Under the pieces are notes generated by a model. The model saw only the letters and a program-made list of their open reading frames with translations. It searched no databases and was not told the DNA's origin. DNA of 64,000 nt from Ruegeria atlantica (GTDB lineage: Bacteria > Pseudomonadota > Alphaproteobacteria > Rhodobacterales > Rhodobacteraceae): NCBI RefSeq assembly GCF_001458195.1, contig NZ_CYPU01000021.1, positions 62,001 through 126,000 on the forward strand. Direction: 5' to 3'. How positions within the stretch are numbered: the stretch's first letter is position 1; every line of letters starts with the position of its first letter. Below, one piece after another: positions 42,099-52,859 of this stretch. The translations under genes were made by a program, and so were the position numbers.

Positions 42099-42748
42099 GT
42101 GGATAGTTCCTTGTGTGCGAGTGTGCACGGGTACCGTTCCACGCAAGAGAACTTGAGGGAAATCACGAGAACGGGATGGGAAGCGCCTAGTTTCTCAAGG
42201 AAACGTGCAAAACTTTCGGACCGTTTTCACCCTAAGGTGAACAGATCAGTTAACCCTTTGCGTTTGAAAAGACAAATTCTGGCGCCTTTTTCCGCAACCC
42301 GTGATGTTGCAGGCGCAGAAACAGACCAATTGCTGAGGAAAAGTAACAGCAACGTGACGGCATTGGCCTCGCGTTTCACCCCCCAAACTGCATCTGATCT
42401 CGGCGCGAATCTGCGCGCGCATTCGCCCAATGGGCGATTTCCAGCCGGAATCCTGACCGGAAACAATACTTTGTTTACGCATTTGATTGTGCCAAGCAAT
42501 CTGACCAAGCCGTGCGGCTCTACTTTGCCTGCGTCGCACAAGCACCTACTATTCCGTACCCCTTCCTTCCGCGGGCAGGCTTGTGATGTCCACAAAGTCC
42601 TGCCCGCGTTTTTCTTTGCGCAATATCCAAGCGTAAAGCGGCACAAATCTACGCAAAACTCTGTTCAGGACGGCCTGTTATTGAATAACAAGGTCGAAAT
42701 CGGACATCTGCCCCGGAACGCATCAAGAATTCCAAAGGGGCAGATATC
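42099..42748. other. 650-base gap with a strong plus-strand terminator
   Basis: The longest non-coding stretch in the window. No believable coding frame was found on either strand (a frame open through it continues antisense into the porin gene). It should carry the porin promoter on the minus strand. At 42571-42617 it contains a strong intrinsic terminator on the plus strand that no annotated gene can use, so the part before it is a candidate small-RNA gene. After it comes the promoter region of the small lipoprotein. Confidence 0.6.
42571..42617 (+). terminator. Orphan intrinsic terminator
   Basis: GCGGGCAGG (42571-42579) and CCTGCCCGC (42599-42607) form a 9-bp stem, with TTGTG/CACAA pairing further in, then GTTTTTCTTT. 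No plus-strand gene ends upstream within 1.7 kb; suggests an unannotated transcript. Confidence 0.85.
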
Positions 42749-42952
42749 ATGCGAATCTCGAAACTCGTTCTTGCAATGGCGACCTGCGCAGGCCTTGCCG
42801 CCTGTGGTGACACGACGGGCGAACAGGCGCTGCTTGGCGGTGGCGCAGGCGCCGTCGGGGCGGCTGTTGTCAGCGCCGACCCGCTGTTCGGCGCGGTTGT
42901 CGGCGCGGCGGGCAATGTCCTGTACTGCAAGACACAAAACAACTGTAGGTAA
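42749..42952 (+). CDS. Small Gly-rich lipoprotein
   Basis: A 67-residue predicted lipoprotein. The signal MRISKLVLAMATCAGLAACG ends in lipobox LAAC with Cys19 as lipidated residue. The mature 48 residues contain a glycine-zipper-like stretch, ALLGGGAGAVGAAVVSADPL, which is typical of small outer-membrane or periplasmic lipoproteins such as the YMGG/SlyB-like group. Two Cys near the end (YCKTQNNCR) may form a disulfide. AAAGGGGCAGAT precedes ATG 42749. It lies 117 bases before pccA with hairpins between, so it is probably separately transcribed. Confidence 0.75.
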   Translation: MRISKLVLAMATCAGLAACGDTTGEQALLGGGAGAVGAAVVSADPLFGAVVGAAGNVLYCKTQNNCR

Positions 42953-42999
42953 TACCGGGTTTTTCGGGGCGCGCGTCGCCCCGACCGTCATCGCGCATC

Positions 43000-43037
43000 A
43001 CGCCGCCGTGGGGAACGTTCCCTGCGGCGGCGTTTTG
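43000..43037 (+). terminator. Intrinsic terminator between the lipoprotein gene and pccA
   Basis: ACGCCGCCG (43000-43008) pairs with CGGCGGCGT (43025-43033), with an inner GGGAA/TTCCC, and ends in TTTT. A second small hairpin GGGGCG/CGCCCC lies at 42966-42982. The structure is 33 bases before the pccA ATG, so it could also act as a pccA leader. Confidence 0.7.
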
Positions 43038-43069
43038 CGTTCTCAGAACATCAAGACAAAGGACGTTCC

Positions 43070-45115
43070 ATGTTTAACAAGATCCTGATCGCCAACCGGG
43101 GCGAGATCGCCTGCCGGGTCATCAAGACAGCCCGCAAGATGGGTATCGGCACCGTTGCCATCTATTCGGATGCAGACAAGAACGCGTTGCATGTGTCGAT
43201 GGCGGATGAATCGGTGCATATCGGCCCGCCGCCTGCGAACCAGTCCTATATCGTGATCGACAAGGTCATGGATGCCATTCGCCAGAGTGGGGCCCAGGCG
43301 GTGCATCCTGGTTATGGCTTCCTGTCGGAAAACTCGAAATTCGCCGAGGCGCTTGAGGCCGAAGGCGTTGCATTTGTTGGTCCACCGGTTCGGGCAATCG
43401 AAAGCATGGGCGACAAGATCACCTCGAAGAAGATCGCACAAGAAGCCGGTGTTTCCACCGTTCCCGGTTACATGGGGCTGATCGAAGACGCAGAAGAGGC
43501 CGTCAGGATTTCCAACGAAGTCGGCTATCCGGTCATGATCAAGGCCAGCGCCGGCGGTGGTGGCAAGGGCATGCGGATCGCGTGGAATGACGAAGAAGCG
43601 CGCGAAGGGTTCCAGTCGTCCAAGAATGAGGCGGCAAACTCGTTTGGTGATGACCGTATCTTTATCGAAAAATTCGTGACCCAGCCGCGTCACATCGAAA
43701 TTCAGGTCCTTTGCGACAGCCATGGCAACGGCATTTATCTGGGCGAGCGTGAATGCTCGATCCAGCGTCGGAACCAGAAAGTGGTCGAAGAAGCACCGTC
43801 GCCGTTCCTGGACGAAGCGACCCGTAAGGCGATGGGCGAACAGGCCGTGGCACTGGCCAAGGCCGTAGACTATGCCAGCGCCGGTACGGTTGAATTCATC
43901 GTCGATGGCGAAAAGAATTTCTACTTCCTGGAAATGAACACGCGTCTGCAGGTGGAACACCCGGTCACCGAACTGATCACCGGAGTCGATCTGGTTGAGC
44001 AGATGATCCGTGTCGCAGCTGGTGAAAAACTGTCGATCACACAGGACGACGTGACCCTGACCGGCTGGGCGATCGAAAACCGTCTGTATGCCGAAGATCC
44101 GTATCGTGGCTTCCTGCCGTCGATTGGTCGTCTGACCCGCTATCGTCCGCCGCAAGAGATTGCCTCTGGTCCGTTGTTGGTGAACGATAAATGGCAAGGT
44201 GAAGCGCCCGAAGGTGAAGCTGCCGTGCGCAACGATACCGGCGTCTATGAGGGCGGCGAGATCAGCATGTACTATGACCCGATGATCGCCAAACTGTGCA
44301 CCTGGGCCCCGACCCGCGAGGCGGCGATCGAGGCGATGCGCGTAGCGCTGGACAGCTTTGAGGTCGAAGGCATTGGCCACAACCTGCCGTTCCTGTCGGC
44401 TGTGATGGACCATCCGAAATTCGTCAGCGGTGACATGACCACGGCCTTTATCGCTGAGGAATATCCCGACGGGTTCGAAGGCGTTGAACTGCCCGAGGCC
44501 GACTTGCGCCGCATAGCCGCGTCCTGTGCCGCGATGCACCGCGTGGCCGAGATTCGCCGCACCCGCGTTTCTGGTCGGATGGACAATCACGAACGCAAGG
44601 TCGGCTCTGATTGGGTCGTCACTCTGCAAGGGCAGGAATATGCAGTTGAGATTGATGCGGATCGCGATGGGTCAACCGTGACGTTCTCGGACGGTACCAC
44701 CATGCGGGTCACTTCGGACTGGACGCCGGGCGATCACTTGGCGGTGCTGGACGTCGATGGCAGCCCGCTGGTTCTGAAAGTCGGAAAAATCTCGGGCGGG
44801 TTCCGTATTCGCAACCGGGGTGCAGACCTCAAAGTCCATGTCCGAACAACGCGTCAGGCCGAACTGGCCCGTATGATGCCCGAAAAGCTGCCGCCGGATA
44901 CTTCGAAAATGCTGCTGTGCCCGATGCCCGGCCTGATCGTGAAGATCGATGTCGAAGTGGGGCAGGAAGTGCAGGAAGGTCAGGCACTGTGCACTGTCGA
45001 GGCGATGAAGATGGAAAACATCCTGCGCGCCGAGAAGAAGGGTGTCGTGTCCAAAGTCAACGCAGGCCCCGGCGACAACCTCGCCGTGGACGACGTGATC
45101 ATCGAGTTCGAGTGA
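43070..45115 (+). CDS. pccA: Propionyl-CoA carboxylase alpha chain
   Basis: Biotin-carboxylase and biotin-carrier subunit of propionyl-CoA carboxylase. 681 residues in the usual order: biotin carboxylase N domain (FNKILIANRGEIACRVIKTA), ATP-grasp (KASAGGGGKGMRIAW, RHIEIQVLCDSHGNGIYLGE), biotin carboxylase C domain (TGWAIENRLYAEDPYRGFLP), a BT linker region at about 480-600, and a biotinyl domain with EAMKMEN at the end, where Lys647 is the biotinylation site. Together with PccB it makes methylmalonyl-CoA. ATG 43070 has GGACGTTCC upstream. Its transcription unit is separated from pccB by 3.3 kb with genes on both strands. Confidence 0.97.
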   Translation: MFNKILIANRGEIACRVIKTARKMGIGTVAIYSDADKNALHVSMADESVHIGPPPANQSYIVIDKVMDAIRQSGAQAVHPGYGFLSENSKFAEALEAEGVAFVGPPVRAIESMGDKITSKKIAQEAGVSTVPGYMGLIEDAEEAVRISNEVGYPVMIKASAGGGGKGMRIAWNDEEAREGFQSSKNEAANSFGDDRIFIEKFVTQPRHIEIQVLCDSHGNGIYLGERECSIQRRNQKVVEEAPSPFLDEATRKAMGEQAVALAKAVDYASAGTVEFIVDGEKNFYFLEMNTRLQVEHPVTELITGVDLVEQMIRVAAGEKLSITQDDVTLTGWAIENRLYAEDPYRGFLPSIGRLTRYRPPQEIASGPLLVNDKWQGEAPEGEAAVRNDTGVYEGGEISMYYDPMIAKLCTWAPTREAAIEAMRVALDSFEVEGIGHNLPFLSAVMDHPKFVSGDMTTAFIAEEYPDGFEGVELPEADLRRIAASCAAMHRVAEIRRTRVSGRMDNHERKVGSDWVVTLQGQEYAVEIDADRDGSTVTFSDGTTMRVTSDWTPGDHLAVLDVDGSPLVLKVGKISGGFRIRNRGADLKVHVRTTRQAELARMMPEKLPPDTSKMLLCPMPGLIVKIDVEVGQEVQEGQALCTVEAMKMENILRAEKKGVVSKVNAGPGDNLAVDDVIIEFE

Positions 45116-45191
45116 TCATGATCGCGTTTTCACCATATCCCCATGGTTTCCCGGCGGTTCGCGCCGGGAGCTTTGGGCGTGGCGAAAGCGC

Positions 45192-45638
45192 TCAGCCGCC
45201 CTCGCGTCGTTCGCGGATTTCACGTTCGCGCAGGGGCGTTTTGTCGATGGAACGGCCGATTTCACGTGTGCTCCACGGCGAAGGTTTGCGCAGTTTGACC
45301 ACGCCGTCCTTGTCGACGAACACCATCTGGAAACCGCGCGGACGTAATTGTGACCGGATCGGAGATCGGGCGGACGGATCGGTATCGGTCAGCACGACCA
45401 CATCCCGGTCGCGCATGGCCGCTTCGCCTTCCAGAAGCATGTCGATTTGCTGCCGGAAACGCGGGTCGGCTGGGGTATCGGCAAAGACGACGATGGGCCG
45501 GTTGACCCATAAGTATTCGCTCAGCTCGCTATCACCAGCGGGGCGGACAAAATCTTCATCGGCGGGCGCAGACCCATCTGCCGCCATCGCGACCAGCGGG
45601 AATAGTGCCGAGAAAACAAGGGCAAGCGTTCGTGTCAT
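45192..45638 (-). CDS. DUF4174 exported protein, thioredoxin-like
   Basis: A 148-residue protein with a signal peptide (MTRTLALVFSALFPLVAMAA, cleavage after AMA likely) followed by a DUF4174 domain. The domain reads SELSEYLWVNRPIVVFADTP, DMLLEGEAAMRDRDVVVLTD and GFQMVFVDKDGVVKLRKPSP, a thioredoxin-like layout without the CxxC pair, so no redox chemistry is implied. Periplasmic. ATG 45638 is preceded by AGGAGGCCCT. It lies between pccA and the mutase gene on the opposite strand; its role in propionate metabolism is doubtful. Longer upstream readings of the frame are discarded. Confidence 0.85.
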   Translation of the reverse strand: MTRTLALVFSALFPLVAMAADGSAPADEDFVRPAGDSELSEYLWVNRPIVVFADTPADPRFRQQIDMLLEGEAAMRDRDVVVLTDTDPSARSPIRSQLRPRGFQMVFVDKDGVVKLRKPSPWSTREIGRSIDKTPLREREIRERREGG

Positions 45639-45806
45639 AGGGCCTCCTGTTCGTTTGAATATAGCCTCTACGCCGGTGAATGCGACCGGCGAAATGCACG
45701 CAGGCTTCAAAATATCGCGTTTACACCTGCCGCGACGCGCGGCACCGAACGTTAAAACGCGCAGGCAATGCCTGTTCGCGCCCCGAATTGAGAAAAGGAA
45801 TACGCA

Positions 45807-47933
<2,127 letters not shown>

Positions 47934-47941
47934 GGCTTTCA

Positions 47942-47963
47942 AAGATTTTCGTCGAAAAATCTT
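47942..47963. repeat. 8-bp inverted repeat after the mutase gene
   Basis: AAGATTTT (47942-47949) and AAAATCTT (47956-47963) around a 6-base loop, 8 bases after the mutase stop. No T-run, so a weak terminator or 3' end stabiliser. Confidence 0.6.
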
Positions 47964-48037
47964 GTGATCCACCGCCTTTAAGGAAAACATGCGACCAGAT
48001 CCGATAGGGTTTGGTCGTTTTTCATAGGAGGCGCTGC

Positions 48038-48640
48038 GTGTTACTGGATCATCTGGCGGTTGCGGGCGAAACGCTCGAAGAATCGTCTGCCCATGTCGAA
48101 CAGGCATTGGGAGTACCGCTGCAGGACGGCGGCAAGCATGAAAGGTTTGGCACATATAACCGCCTGTTAGGATTGCGAGACGGCTTGTATCTTGAGGCCA
48201 TCGCGATTGACCCACAGGCACCAAATCCTCAAAGAACCAGATGGTTCGATCTGGACCGGTTCAAGGGCGTGCCGCGCCTTACCAACTGGATATGCCGGGT
48301 GCCGGACATTTCAGCCTCGTTGACCGTGTTTCCGGATGTGGTGGGCCACCCGATCGACCTGGCCCGCGGGGCGTTACGCTGGCAAATGGCGGTTCCGCCA
48401 AACGGGCGTCTGCCCTTCGACAATCTGTTCCCGGCGCTTATTCAGTGGCACGGAGATTTGCATCCGGCAAATATGCTGCAGGATAGCGGCTGCCGTTTGC
48501 GTCGGTTGGTGGTTTTTCACCCGGACGCGCTGGAGCTAGCCAAGCTGCTAGGCGAAATGGGCGCTGTGGTTTTCGACACAGGTCCGGCCGCATTGCGGGC
48601 AGAGTTCGAAACTCCGCACGGGAAGCGCGTGTTGGAATGA
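48038..48640 (+). CDS. VOC-fold glyoxalase-like protein
   Basis: A 200-residue protein of the glyoxalase-like VOC group (Glyoxalase_3 type). It begins LLDHLAVAGETLEESSAHVE and has ERFGTYNRLLGLRDGLYLEA, the paired beta-alpha-beta-beta-beta unit; PALIQWHGDLHPANMLQDSG follows in the second half. Though it lies next to methylmalonyl-CoA mutase, and methylmalonyl-CoA epimerase is also a VOC protein, length and sequence do not fit the epimerase. Start GTG 48038 has AGGAGG six bases upstream; the frame runs back to 48011 but without a ribosome site. The stop overlaps the next gene by 4 bases (ATGA). Confidence 0.85.
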   Translation: MLLDHLAVAGETLEESSAHVEQALGVPLQDGGKHERFGTYNRLLGLRDGLYLEAIAIDPQAPNPQRTRWFDLDRFKGVPRLTNWICRVPDISASLTVFPDVVGHPIDLARGALRWQMAVPPNGRLPFDNLFPALIQWHGDLHPANMLQDSGCRLRRLVVFHPDALELAKLLGEMGAVVFDTGPAALRAEFETPHGKRVLE

Positions 48641-49161
48641 AAATCAGGCAGGCCAAAGCTGCGGACGCCACAGAGATAGCTGCGATCACCAACGCAATCA
48701 TCCGCGACACGCTGGTAACATTCACAACCGACGAACGCAGTGTAGACAGCATTGCGCGTGACATCGAAGCGCGCGGTCCGGCCTATCTTGTGGCTGAACA
48801 GGACGACCAGATTCTTGGGTTTGCCACCTATGGTCCGTTTCGATCCGGTCCGGGATACGCGCAGTGCCGAGAGCTAACGATCCAACTGGCCACTGATGCG
48901 CGTGAACAAGGTACGGGGCGAGTTTTGATGCGGGCGCTTGAGGCTGCCGCCCGGGCAGAGGGAACTCATGCACTGGTGGCGGGGATTTCTTCGGCAAATC
49001 CGGGGGCAGTTTCTTTTCACGCGGCCGTGGGCTTTGTCGAAGTCGGACGCATGCCCGAGGTTGGGTTCAAGTGGGGGAAACGTCTGGACCTTGTGCTGAT
49101 GCAGAAAATTCTTGCCACAGACGGTTTGGTTGCACCTGACAGTCCCGATTTGGGACGCTAG
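48637..49161 (+). CDS. GNAT family N-acetyltransferase, Pat-like
   Basis: A 174-residue acetyltransferase of the phosphinothricin-acetyltransferase type (MddA/Pat group). The N-terminus KIRQAKAADATEIAAITNAI fits, and acetyl-CoA binding lies in LATDAREQGTGRVLMRALEA, in place of the usual R-x-x-G-x-G/A stretch. SSANPGAVSFHAAVGFVEVG and a late FKWGKRLDLVLMQK are family typical. Such enzymes acetylate L-amino-acid derivatives such as methionine sulfoximine. It starts 4 bases inside the preceding gene (ATGA), so it is translationally coupled to the VOC protein; the next gene starts 9 bases after its stop. Confidence 0.92.
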   Translation: MKIRQAKAADATEIAAITNAIIRDTLVTFTTDERSVDSIARDIEARGPAYLVAEQDDQILGFATYGPFRSGPGYAQCRELTIQLATDAREQGTGRVLMRALEAAARAEGTHALVAGISSANPGAVSFHAAVGFVEVGRMPEVGFKWGKRLDLVLMQKILATDGLVAPDSPDLGR

Positions 49162-49170
49162 GGTGCGCTC

Positions 49171-49851
49171 ATGTCGATCTGGATCCGTATATCCGATGCG
49201 CTAAGCGCGCTTGCCCAAGGTGAAAGCCTTACCGCAGTCTTTGAAAAGCTGCGCTCGCCACCCGAACGGTCGGTGGCCTTCACCATTGCTGTGATCGCCT
49301 TGGGGGCGAAAATGGCCAAGGCGGATGGGCAGGTGACGCGAGATGAGGTTACGGCGTTTCGCGACGTTTTCCAGATCGCGCGTGATGACGAGGAAGGCGC
49401 GGCGCGCGTGTTCAACATGGCACGCACGGATGTTGCGGGTTATCAGGACTATGCCCGCAAGATCGCGCGAATGTTTTCCGAAGATAGCACCACACTGTGC
49501 GATTTGATGGAGGGGTTGTTCCACATCGCCATGGCGGACGGGTTCTATCACCCCAACGAAAACGAGTTTCTGGAAGAGGTCAGCCATATTTTCGGCCAGA
49601 CCGATGCGCAGTTCATGGCCTTGCGTGCCCGTTTTGTGCCTGATGCGCCCAACGATCCTTACACGGTTCTTGGGGTGCCACGGGACATGCCGTTGCCCGA
49701 TATTCGTAAGGTCTGGCGGCAGCTTGTACGCGAAACACATCCCGATGCGATGTTGGCGCGTGGAGTTCCCGAAGAGGCCGTACGTCTGGCCGAAAAAAAG
49801 ATGATCGACATCAACCGTGCCTGGGACGAAATCAACGGCGCGCAGGCCTGA
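49171..49851 (+). CDS. TerB-DnaJ protein, DjlA-like
   Basis: A 226-residue cytosolic co-chaperone of the DjlA type without a membrane anchor. Residues 25-145 form a TerB-like helical domain (AVIALGAKMAKADGQVTRDE, LFHIAMADGFYHPNENEFLE). Residues 162-226 form a J domain with PYTVLGVPRDMPLPDIRKVW and the HPD motif in RETHPDAML, which stimulates DnaK. The order TerB then J is that of DjlA. ATG 49171 follows GGGTGCGCTC, a weak site; close spacing suggests coupling with the upstream GNAT gene. The next gene starts 3 bases after its stop. Confidence 0.93.
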   Translation: MSIWIRISDALSALAQGESLTAVFEKLRSPPERSVAFTIAVIALGAKMAKADGQVTRDEVTAFRDVFQIARDDEEGAARVFNMARTDVAGYQDYARKIARMFSEDSTTLCDLMEGLFHIAMADGFYHPNENEFLEEVSHIFGQTDAQFMALRARFVPDAPNDPYTVLGVPRDMPLPDIRKVWRQLVRETHPDAMLARGVPEEAVRLAEKKMIDINRAWDEINGAQA

Positions 49852-49854
49852 GGC

Positions 49855-50850
49855 ATGCGCCTCGCGACTTATAACATCGAGTGGTTCGCCAATCTGTTTG
49901 ATCGTCATGACGAACTGATCGCCGATGACAGTTGGTCAGGTCGCCATGATGTCACCAAGGCGCAGCAGATCGAGGCTATCGCCAAGGTTCTGACGGCGAT
50001 CGATGCGGATGCTGTGCTGGTTGTCGAAGCGCCAAACACAGGGAAATCTCAGAACACGGTCCGCGCGCTACAAAACTTTGCCGAGGCGTTCGATCTGCGC
50101 ACCAGCGAAGCCGTGATGGGATTTGCCAACGATACGCACCAAGAACTGGCCTTGTTGTATGACCCGCGCGTACTGACGGTGCGACATGATCCTAAGGACG
50201 GAGGGCACCGGGCTCCGCGTTTCGATCAGGTGTTTCAAATCGACCTCGATATCGACGCAACCGAGGATCAGGTACAGTTTTCCAAGCCGCCAATGGAACT
50301 GGCCGTCGAAACCAAGGCAGGCAAACCGTTTCGTCTTATCGGCGCGCATCTGAAGTCAAAGGCGCCTCACGGGGCGGAAACCCGCGATGCGGCGATCCGT
50401 ATCGCGATCGCCAATCGTCGGAAACAGCTGGCTCAGGCGATCTGGCTGGGCAGGCGGATCAAGGCGCATCTGGCGGCTGATGATCAGGTAATCTTAATGG
50501 GCGATTTGAACGATGGTCCGGGGTTAGACGAGTTCGAAAACTTGTTTGGTCGCTCATCGGTTGAAATCTTGCTACAATCGGGGGTGTTCGACCCCCACGC
50601 GGATACGGCGTTTGGGTCAGAACCGGGTGAACGCCCGTCGACCGCGCGCTTTTATCGGCCCCAAGATCGCGGGTATCTTGAGGCGTTGTTGGATTACATC
50701 ATGATCAGCGATGGGTTAAGGGATCTTCGCCCGGACTGGCGCATATGGCATCCGTTTCGCGATCCGGCCTGCCGTGACGCGCGTGACCTGCATGAGGCAT
50801 TGTTAACCGCGTCCGACCATTTCCCTGTCACTCTGGATATCGAGCTGTGA
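49855..50850 (+). CDS. Endonuclease/exonuclease/phosphatase family protein
   Basis: A 331-residue EEP-fold metal-dependent hydrolase. The N-terminal RLATYNIEWFANLF begins the fold; VVEAPNTGKSQNTVRALQNF carries the metal Glu (altered from the usual E of VVQE); VILMGDLNDGPG and the last TASDHFPVTLDIEL hold the catalytic Asp, Asn and His. Members cleave nucleic acids or phosphodiesters. Which substrate applies is unclear. No signal peptide, so cytoplasmic. It is the fourth gene in a tightly spaced run (VOC, GNAT, DnaJ-like, EEP), with 3 bases to its upstream neighbour. Confidence 0.9.
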   Translation: MRLATYNIEWFANLFDRHDELIADDSWSGRHDVTKAQQIEAIAKVLTAIDADAVLVVEAPNTGKSQNTVRALQNFAEAFDLRTSEAVMGFANDTHQELALLYDPRVLTVRHDPKDGGHRAPRFDQVFQIDLDIDATEDQVQFSKPPMELAVETKAGKPFRLIGAHLKSKAPHGAETRDAAIRIAIANRRKQLAQAIWLGRRIKAHLAADDQVILMGDLNDGPGLDEFENLFGRSSVEILLQSGVFDPHADTAFGSEPGERPSTARFYRPQDRGYLEALLDYIMISDGLRDLRPDWRIWHPFRDPACRDARDLHEALLTASDHFPVTLDIEL

Positions 50851-50887
50851 TCTTTCAACCGCGTTTCAGTTGCCCTATATTTTCAAT

Positions 50888-51262
50888 ATGAAACGTTTCA
50901 TTCCAATCTGCGCGTTGACCGTCGTTATGGCCCTTCCGGCCTCTGCCGAGGAAGAGGGGAACAAATCCCTGATGGAGCAGGGCGCAGAGCTGTTCTTTGA
51001 AGGCCTGCGCCAGGAGATGGAGCCTGCATTGGATGAACTGCTGGGACTCGCTGAACAGTTTGGCCCGGCCATGCAGTCATTTATTGCGGAAATGGGGCCC
51101 GCCTTGGCCGAACTGGCAGATGAGATTGAGGATTGGAGCGCCTATGAAGCACCCGAGATCCTGCCTAACGGCGATATAATTATCCGCAAAAAGCCGCCGC
51201 AGGACCCAGAGATACAGCCAGAGATCCCTGAAGGCCCGCCCGAGGGCGAAACCGAGATTTGA
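50888..51262 (+). CDS. Small exported acidic protein, unknown function
   Basis: A 124-residue exported protein. MKRFIPICALTVVMALPASA is a classic signal peptide with an ASA site. The mature part is acidic and helical (EGLRQEMEPALDELLGLAEQ, AEMGPALAELADEIEDWSAY) and ends in a Pro/Glu-rich tail (PQDPEIQPEIPEGPPEGETE). The type is common in Rhodobacterales and is sometimes misnamed AAA+ family ATPase; no ATP-binding motif is present. ATG 50888 begins the signal peptide; an in-frame ATG 18 bases upstream is less likely. It ends 3 bases before the convergent ppx gene. Confidence 0.8.
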   Translation: MKRFIPICALTVVMALPASAEEEGNKSLMEQGAELFFEGLRQEMEPALDELLGLAEQFGPAMQSFIAEMGPALAELADEIEDWSAYEAPEILPNGDIIIRKKPPQDPEIQPEIPEGPPEGETEI

Positions 51263-51265
51263 TAT

Positions 51266-52810
51266 CTAGCCCCGGATGATGACGCGGGTTTCGGATTTCA
51301 AAGCGTTGCCGAGTGACTTTAGCCGTGCCTCGGCCACTTCGTTGAACAGGGGGCGTGCTGCAGTTGGCAAGAACAGGTCCAGTTGTTGCTTCTTGGGGTA
51401 AAATTTCAAAGTCGCCATCGGCGCATCGTTCTGCATCCACAGCATAGCACCAAACCGCATGGCCTTTCCCAAGATCTCGGCCTGTTTTTGATCTTTCTCG
51501 TCTAGGAGTTCGTACAGTGCGGTGAACCGGTTGCCCTCGCGTTTGTTGCGATACCGGTGCTGCAGGGCCAGCCCGATATAAACTCGCTCCGAGTGCTTCA
51601 AGCCGCCCAGATTGGCACGTGTGACGTAGTCGAAACAGACCTCGGCGCGATAGTCAGGATGTGCGCGCCAGCTGACGTCGTGCAACAGACAGGCCGCCTT
51701 TATCAGGCGGATGCGCGCGGGCGGGGCTGATTTGAACAGCGGCATCACGAAATCGAGCAGATGTTTTCCGAAACCGGGCAGGCGGGCGTCCTTGGCTTCG
51801 GAAAAACGGCTCGCCTCGATCAACGGATCACGGTCCCGCAGGTTTTGTGGCATCTGCTCGTAAAGCAGACCCTCGCGGATACCGTAGCTGGAAATGGCGA
51901 TATCCTTGGGTTTGAACGTGCGGATCAAGCGTGCCAGCACATCCATCGCATAGGGGATCAGCGCCATCCGCGATCCCGACACACCGGCTTTGCTGCGCAG
52001 CTTTTCCGGGTCACCTTTTTCGATGAATTTAATGGTCTCGCGCACCTGCTTGGTGGTCATGCGATATTCATGTAGCACGTTCAAGGGGTAACCACGGCGC
52101 AGCATGTCCAGACGTGCAAAGGCCCGCCAGCTGCCGCCCACAAGGAACAGGCGATCGCGTTGCGGCCCCATCTGGTCGCGCAGATCCTCCATCGTGACCT
52201 TGATGTGCGCCTTGCGCGCACGCCGCCCACCTTTGATGTCCCGCAGTTTCAGCGGCCCCAGCGCCGAGGTCAGGCGCCGACCGACACCGCCGTCTCCGAT
52301 CTCGGCCAATTCCATTGAGGACCCGCCGATGTCACAGATCAGGCCATAGGCGCCGGGCCATCCCAGCAGGACACCCTGCGCGGACAGGCGTGCCTCTTCA
52401 TCGCCGTTGATGACCGATACGGTCAGGCCGGTTTCGGCTTTGACCTCGGCACAAAACTCGGGGCCATCCTCGGCCTCGCGCACGGCTGCGGTGGCGACGA
52501 CATGCAGGCCGGGCAGGCCAAGGTCATCGGAGAGTTGGGCAAATCTGCCCAAAGCGGCCAGGGCGCGTTTGCGACCCGTTGGGTTGAGCCGCCCTGTGTC
52601 CGAAAGGCCCGCGCCCAGTTCGCACATCACTTTTTCATTGTAGAAATAGGCCGGTGAGCGCGCGGCGCCGTCAAAGATAACCATCCGGACAGAGTTCGAT
52701 CCAACGTCAACCACGCCCACGCGTGACAGAGCTCGGGCTTGGGGGTCATCAAAGAGGGGCTTTCCGAACGGACCCCAGTCAGGGATTTCGGTAACGACAG
52801 TCTGATCCAT
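51266..52810 (-). CDS. ppx: Ppx/GppA phosphatase
   Basis: A 514-residue exopolyphosphatase/guanosine pentaphosphatase. The ASKHA fold is shown by VGVVDVGSNSVRMVIFDGAA near residue 30, and the phosphate loops GLICDIGGSSMELAEIGDGG and VVATAAVREAEDGPE. The C-terminal half is an HD-like domain (LLHDVSWRAHPDYRAEVCFD) that is typical of longer Ppx proteins. It degrades polyphosphate or pppGpp. ATG 52810 is chosen; a longer frame would run back over the hdaA end. It follows hdaA by 49 bases on the same strand. No ppk gene is next to it. Confidence 0.93.
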   Translation of the reverse strand: MDQTVVTEIPDWGPFGKPLFDDPQARALSRVGVVDVGSNSVRMVIFDGAARSPAYFYNEKVMCELGAGLSDTGRLNPTGRKRALAALGRFAQLSDDLGLPGLHVVATAAVREAEDGPEFCAEVKAETGLTVSVINGDEEARLSAQGVLLGWPGAYGLICDIGGSSMELAEIGDGGVGRRLTSALGPLKLRDIKGGRRARKAHIKVTMEDLRDQMGPQRDRLFLVGGSWRAFARLDMLRRGYPLNVLHEYRMTTKQVRETIKFIEKGDPEKLRSKAGVSGSRMALIPYAMDVLARLIRTFKPKDIAISSYGIREGLLYEQMPQNLRDRDPLIEASRFSEAKDARLPGFGKHLLDFVMPLFKSAPPARIRLIKAACLLHDVSWRAHPDYRAEVCFDYVTRANLGGLKHSERVYIGLALQHRYRNKREGNRFTALYELLDEKDQKQAEILGKAMRFGAMLWMQNDAPMATLKFYPKKQQLDLFLPTAARPLFNEVAEARLKSLGNALKSETRVIIRG

Positions 52811-52859
52811 GTCTCTTCCAGATATTCCGCGTGCAGAATGCGAGATGACCCGGCGTGGG

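Noticed and set aside
40857..43088. A 743-residue plus-strand frame through the porin and the gap before pccA
   Set aside because: It is antisense to the porin and otherwise spans non-coding DNA and the small lipoprotein gene in another frame. No domain seen.
43043..44629. A 528-residue open frame on the minus strand across pccA
   Set aside because: It is fully antisense to pccA, which has full family similarity. Long antisense frames are expected in GC-rich DNA of this codon use.
48038..48640. VOC protein as the missing methylmalonyl-CoA epimerase next to the mutase
   Set aside because: It is about 200 residues and resembles glyoxalase-like proteins rather than the roughly 130-residue epimerase.
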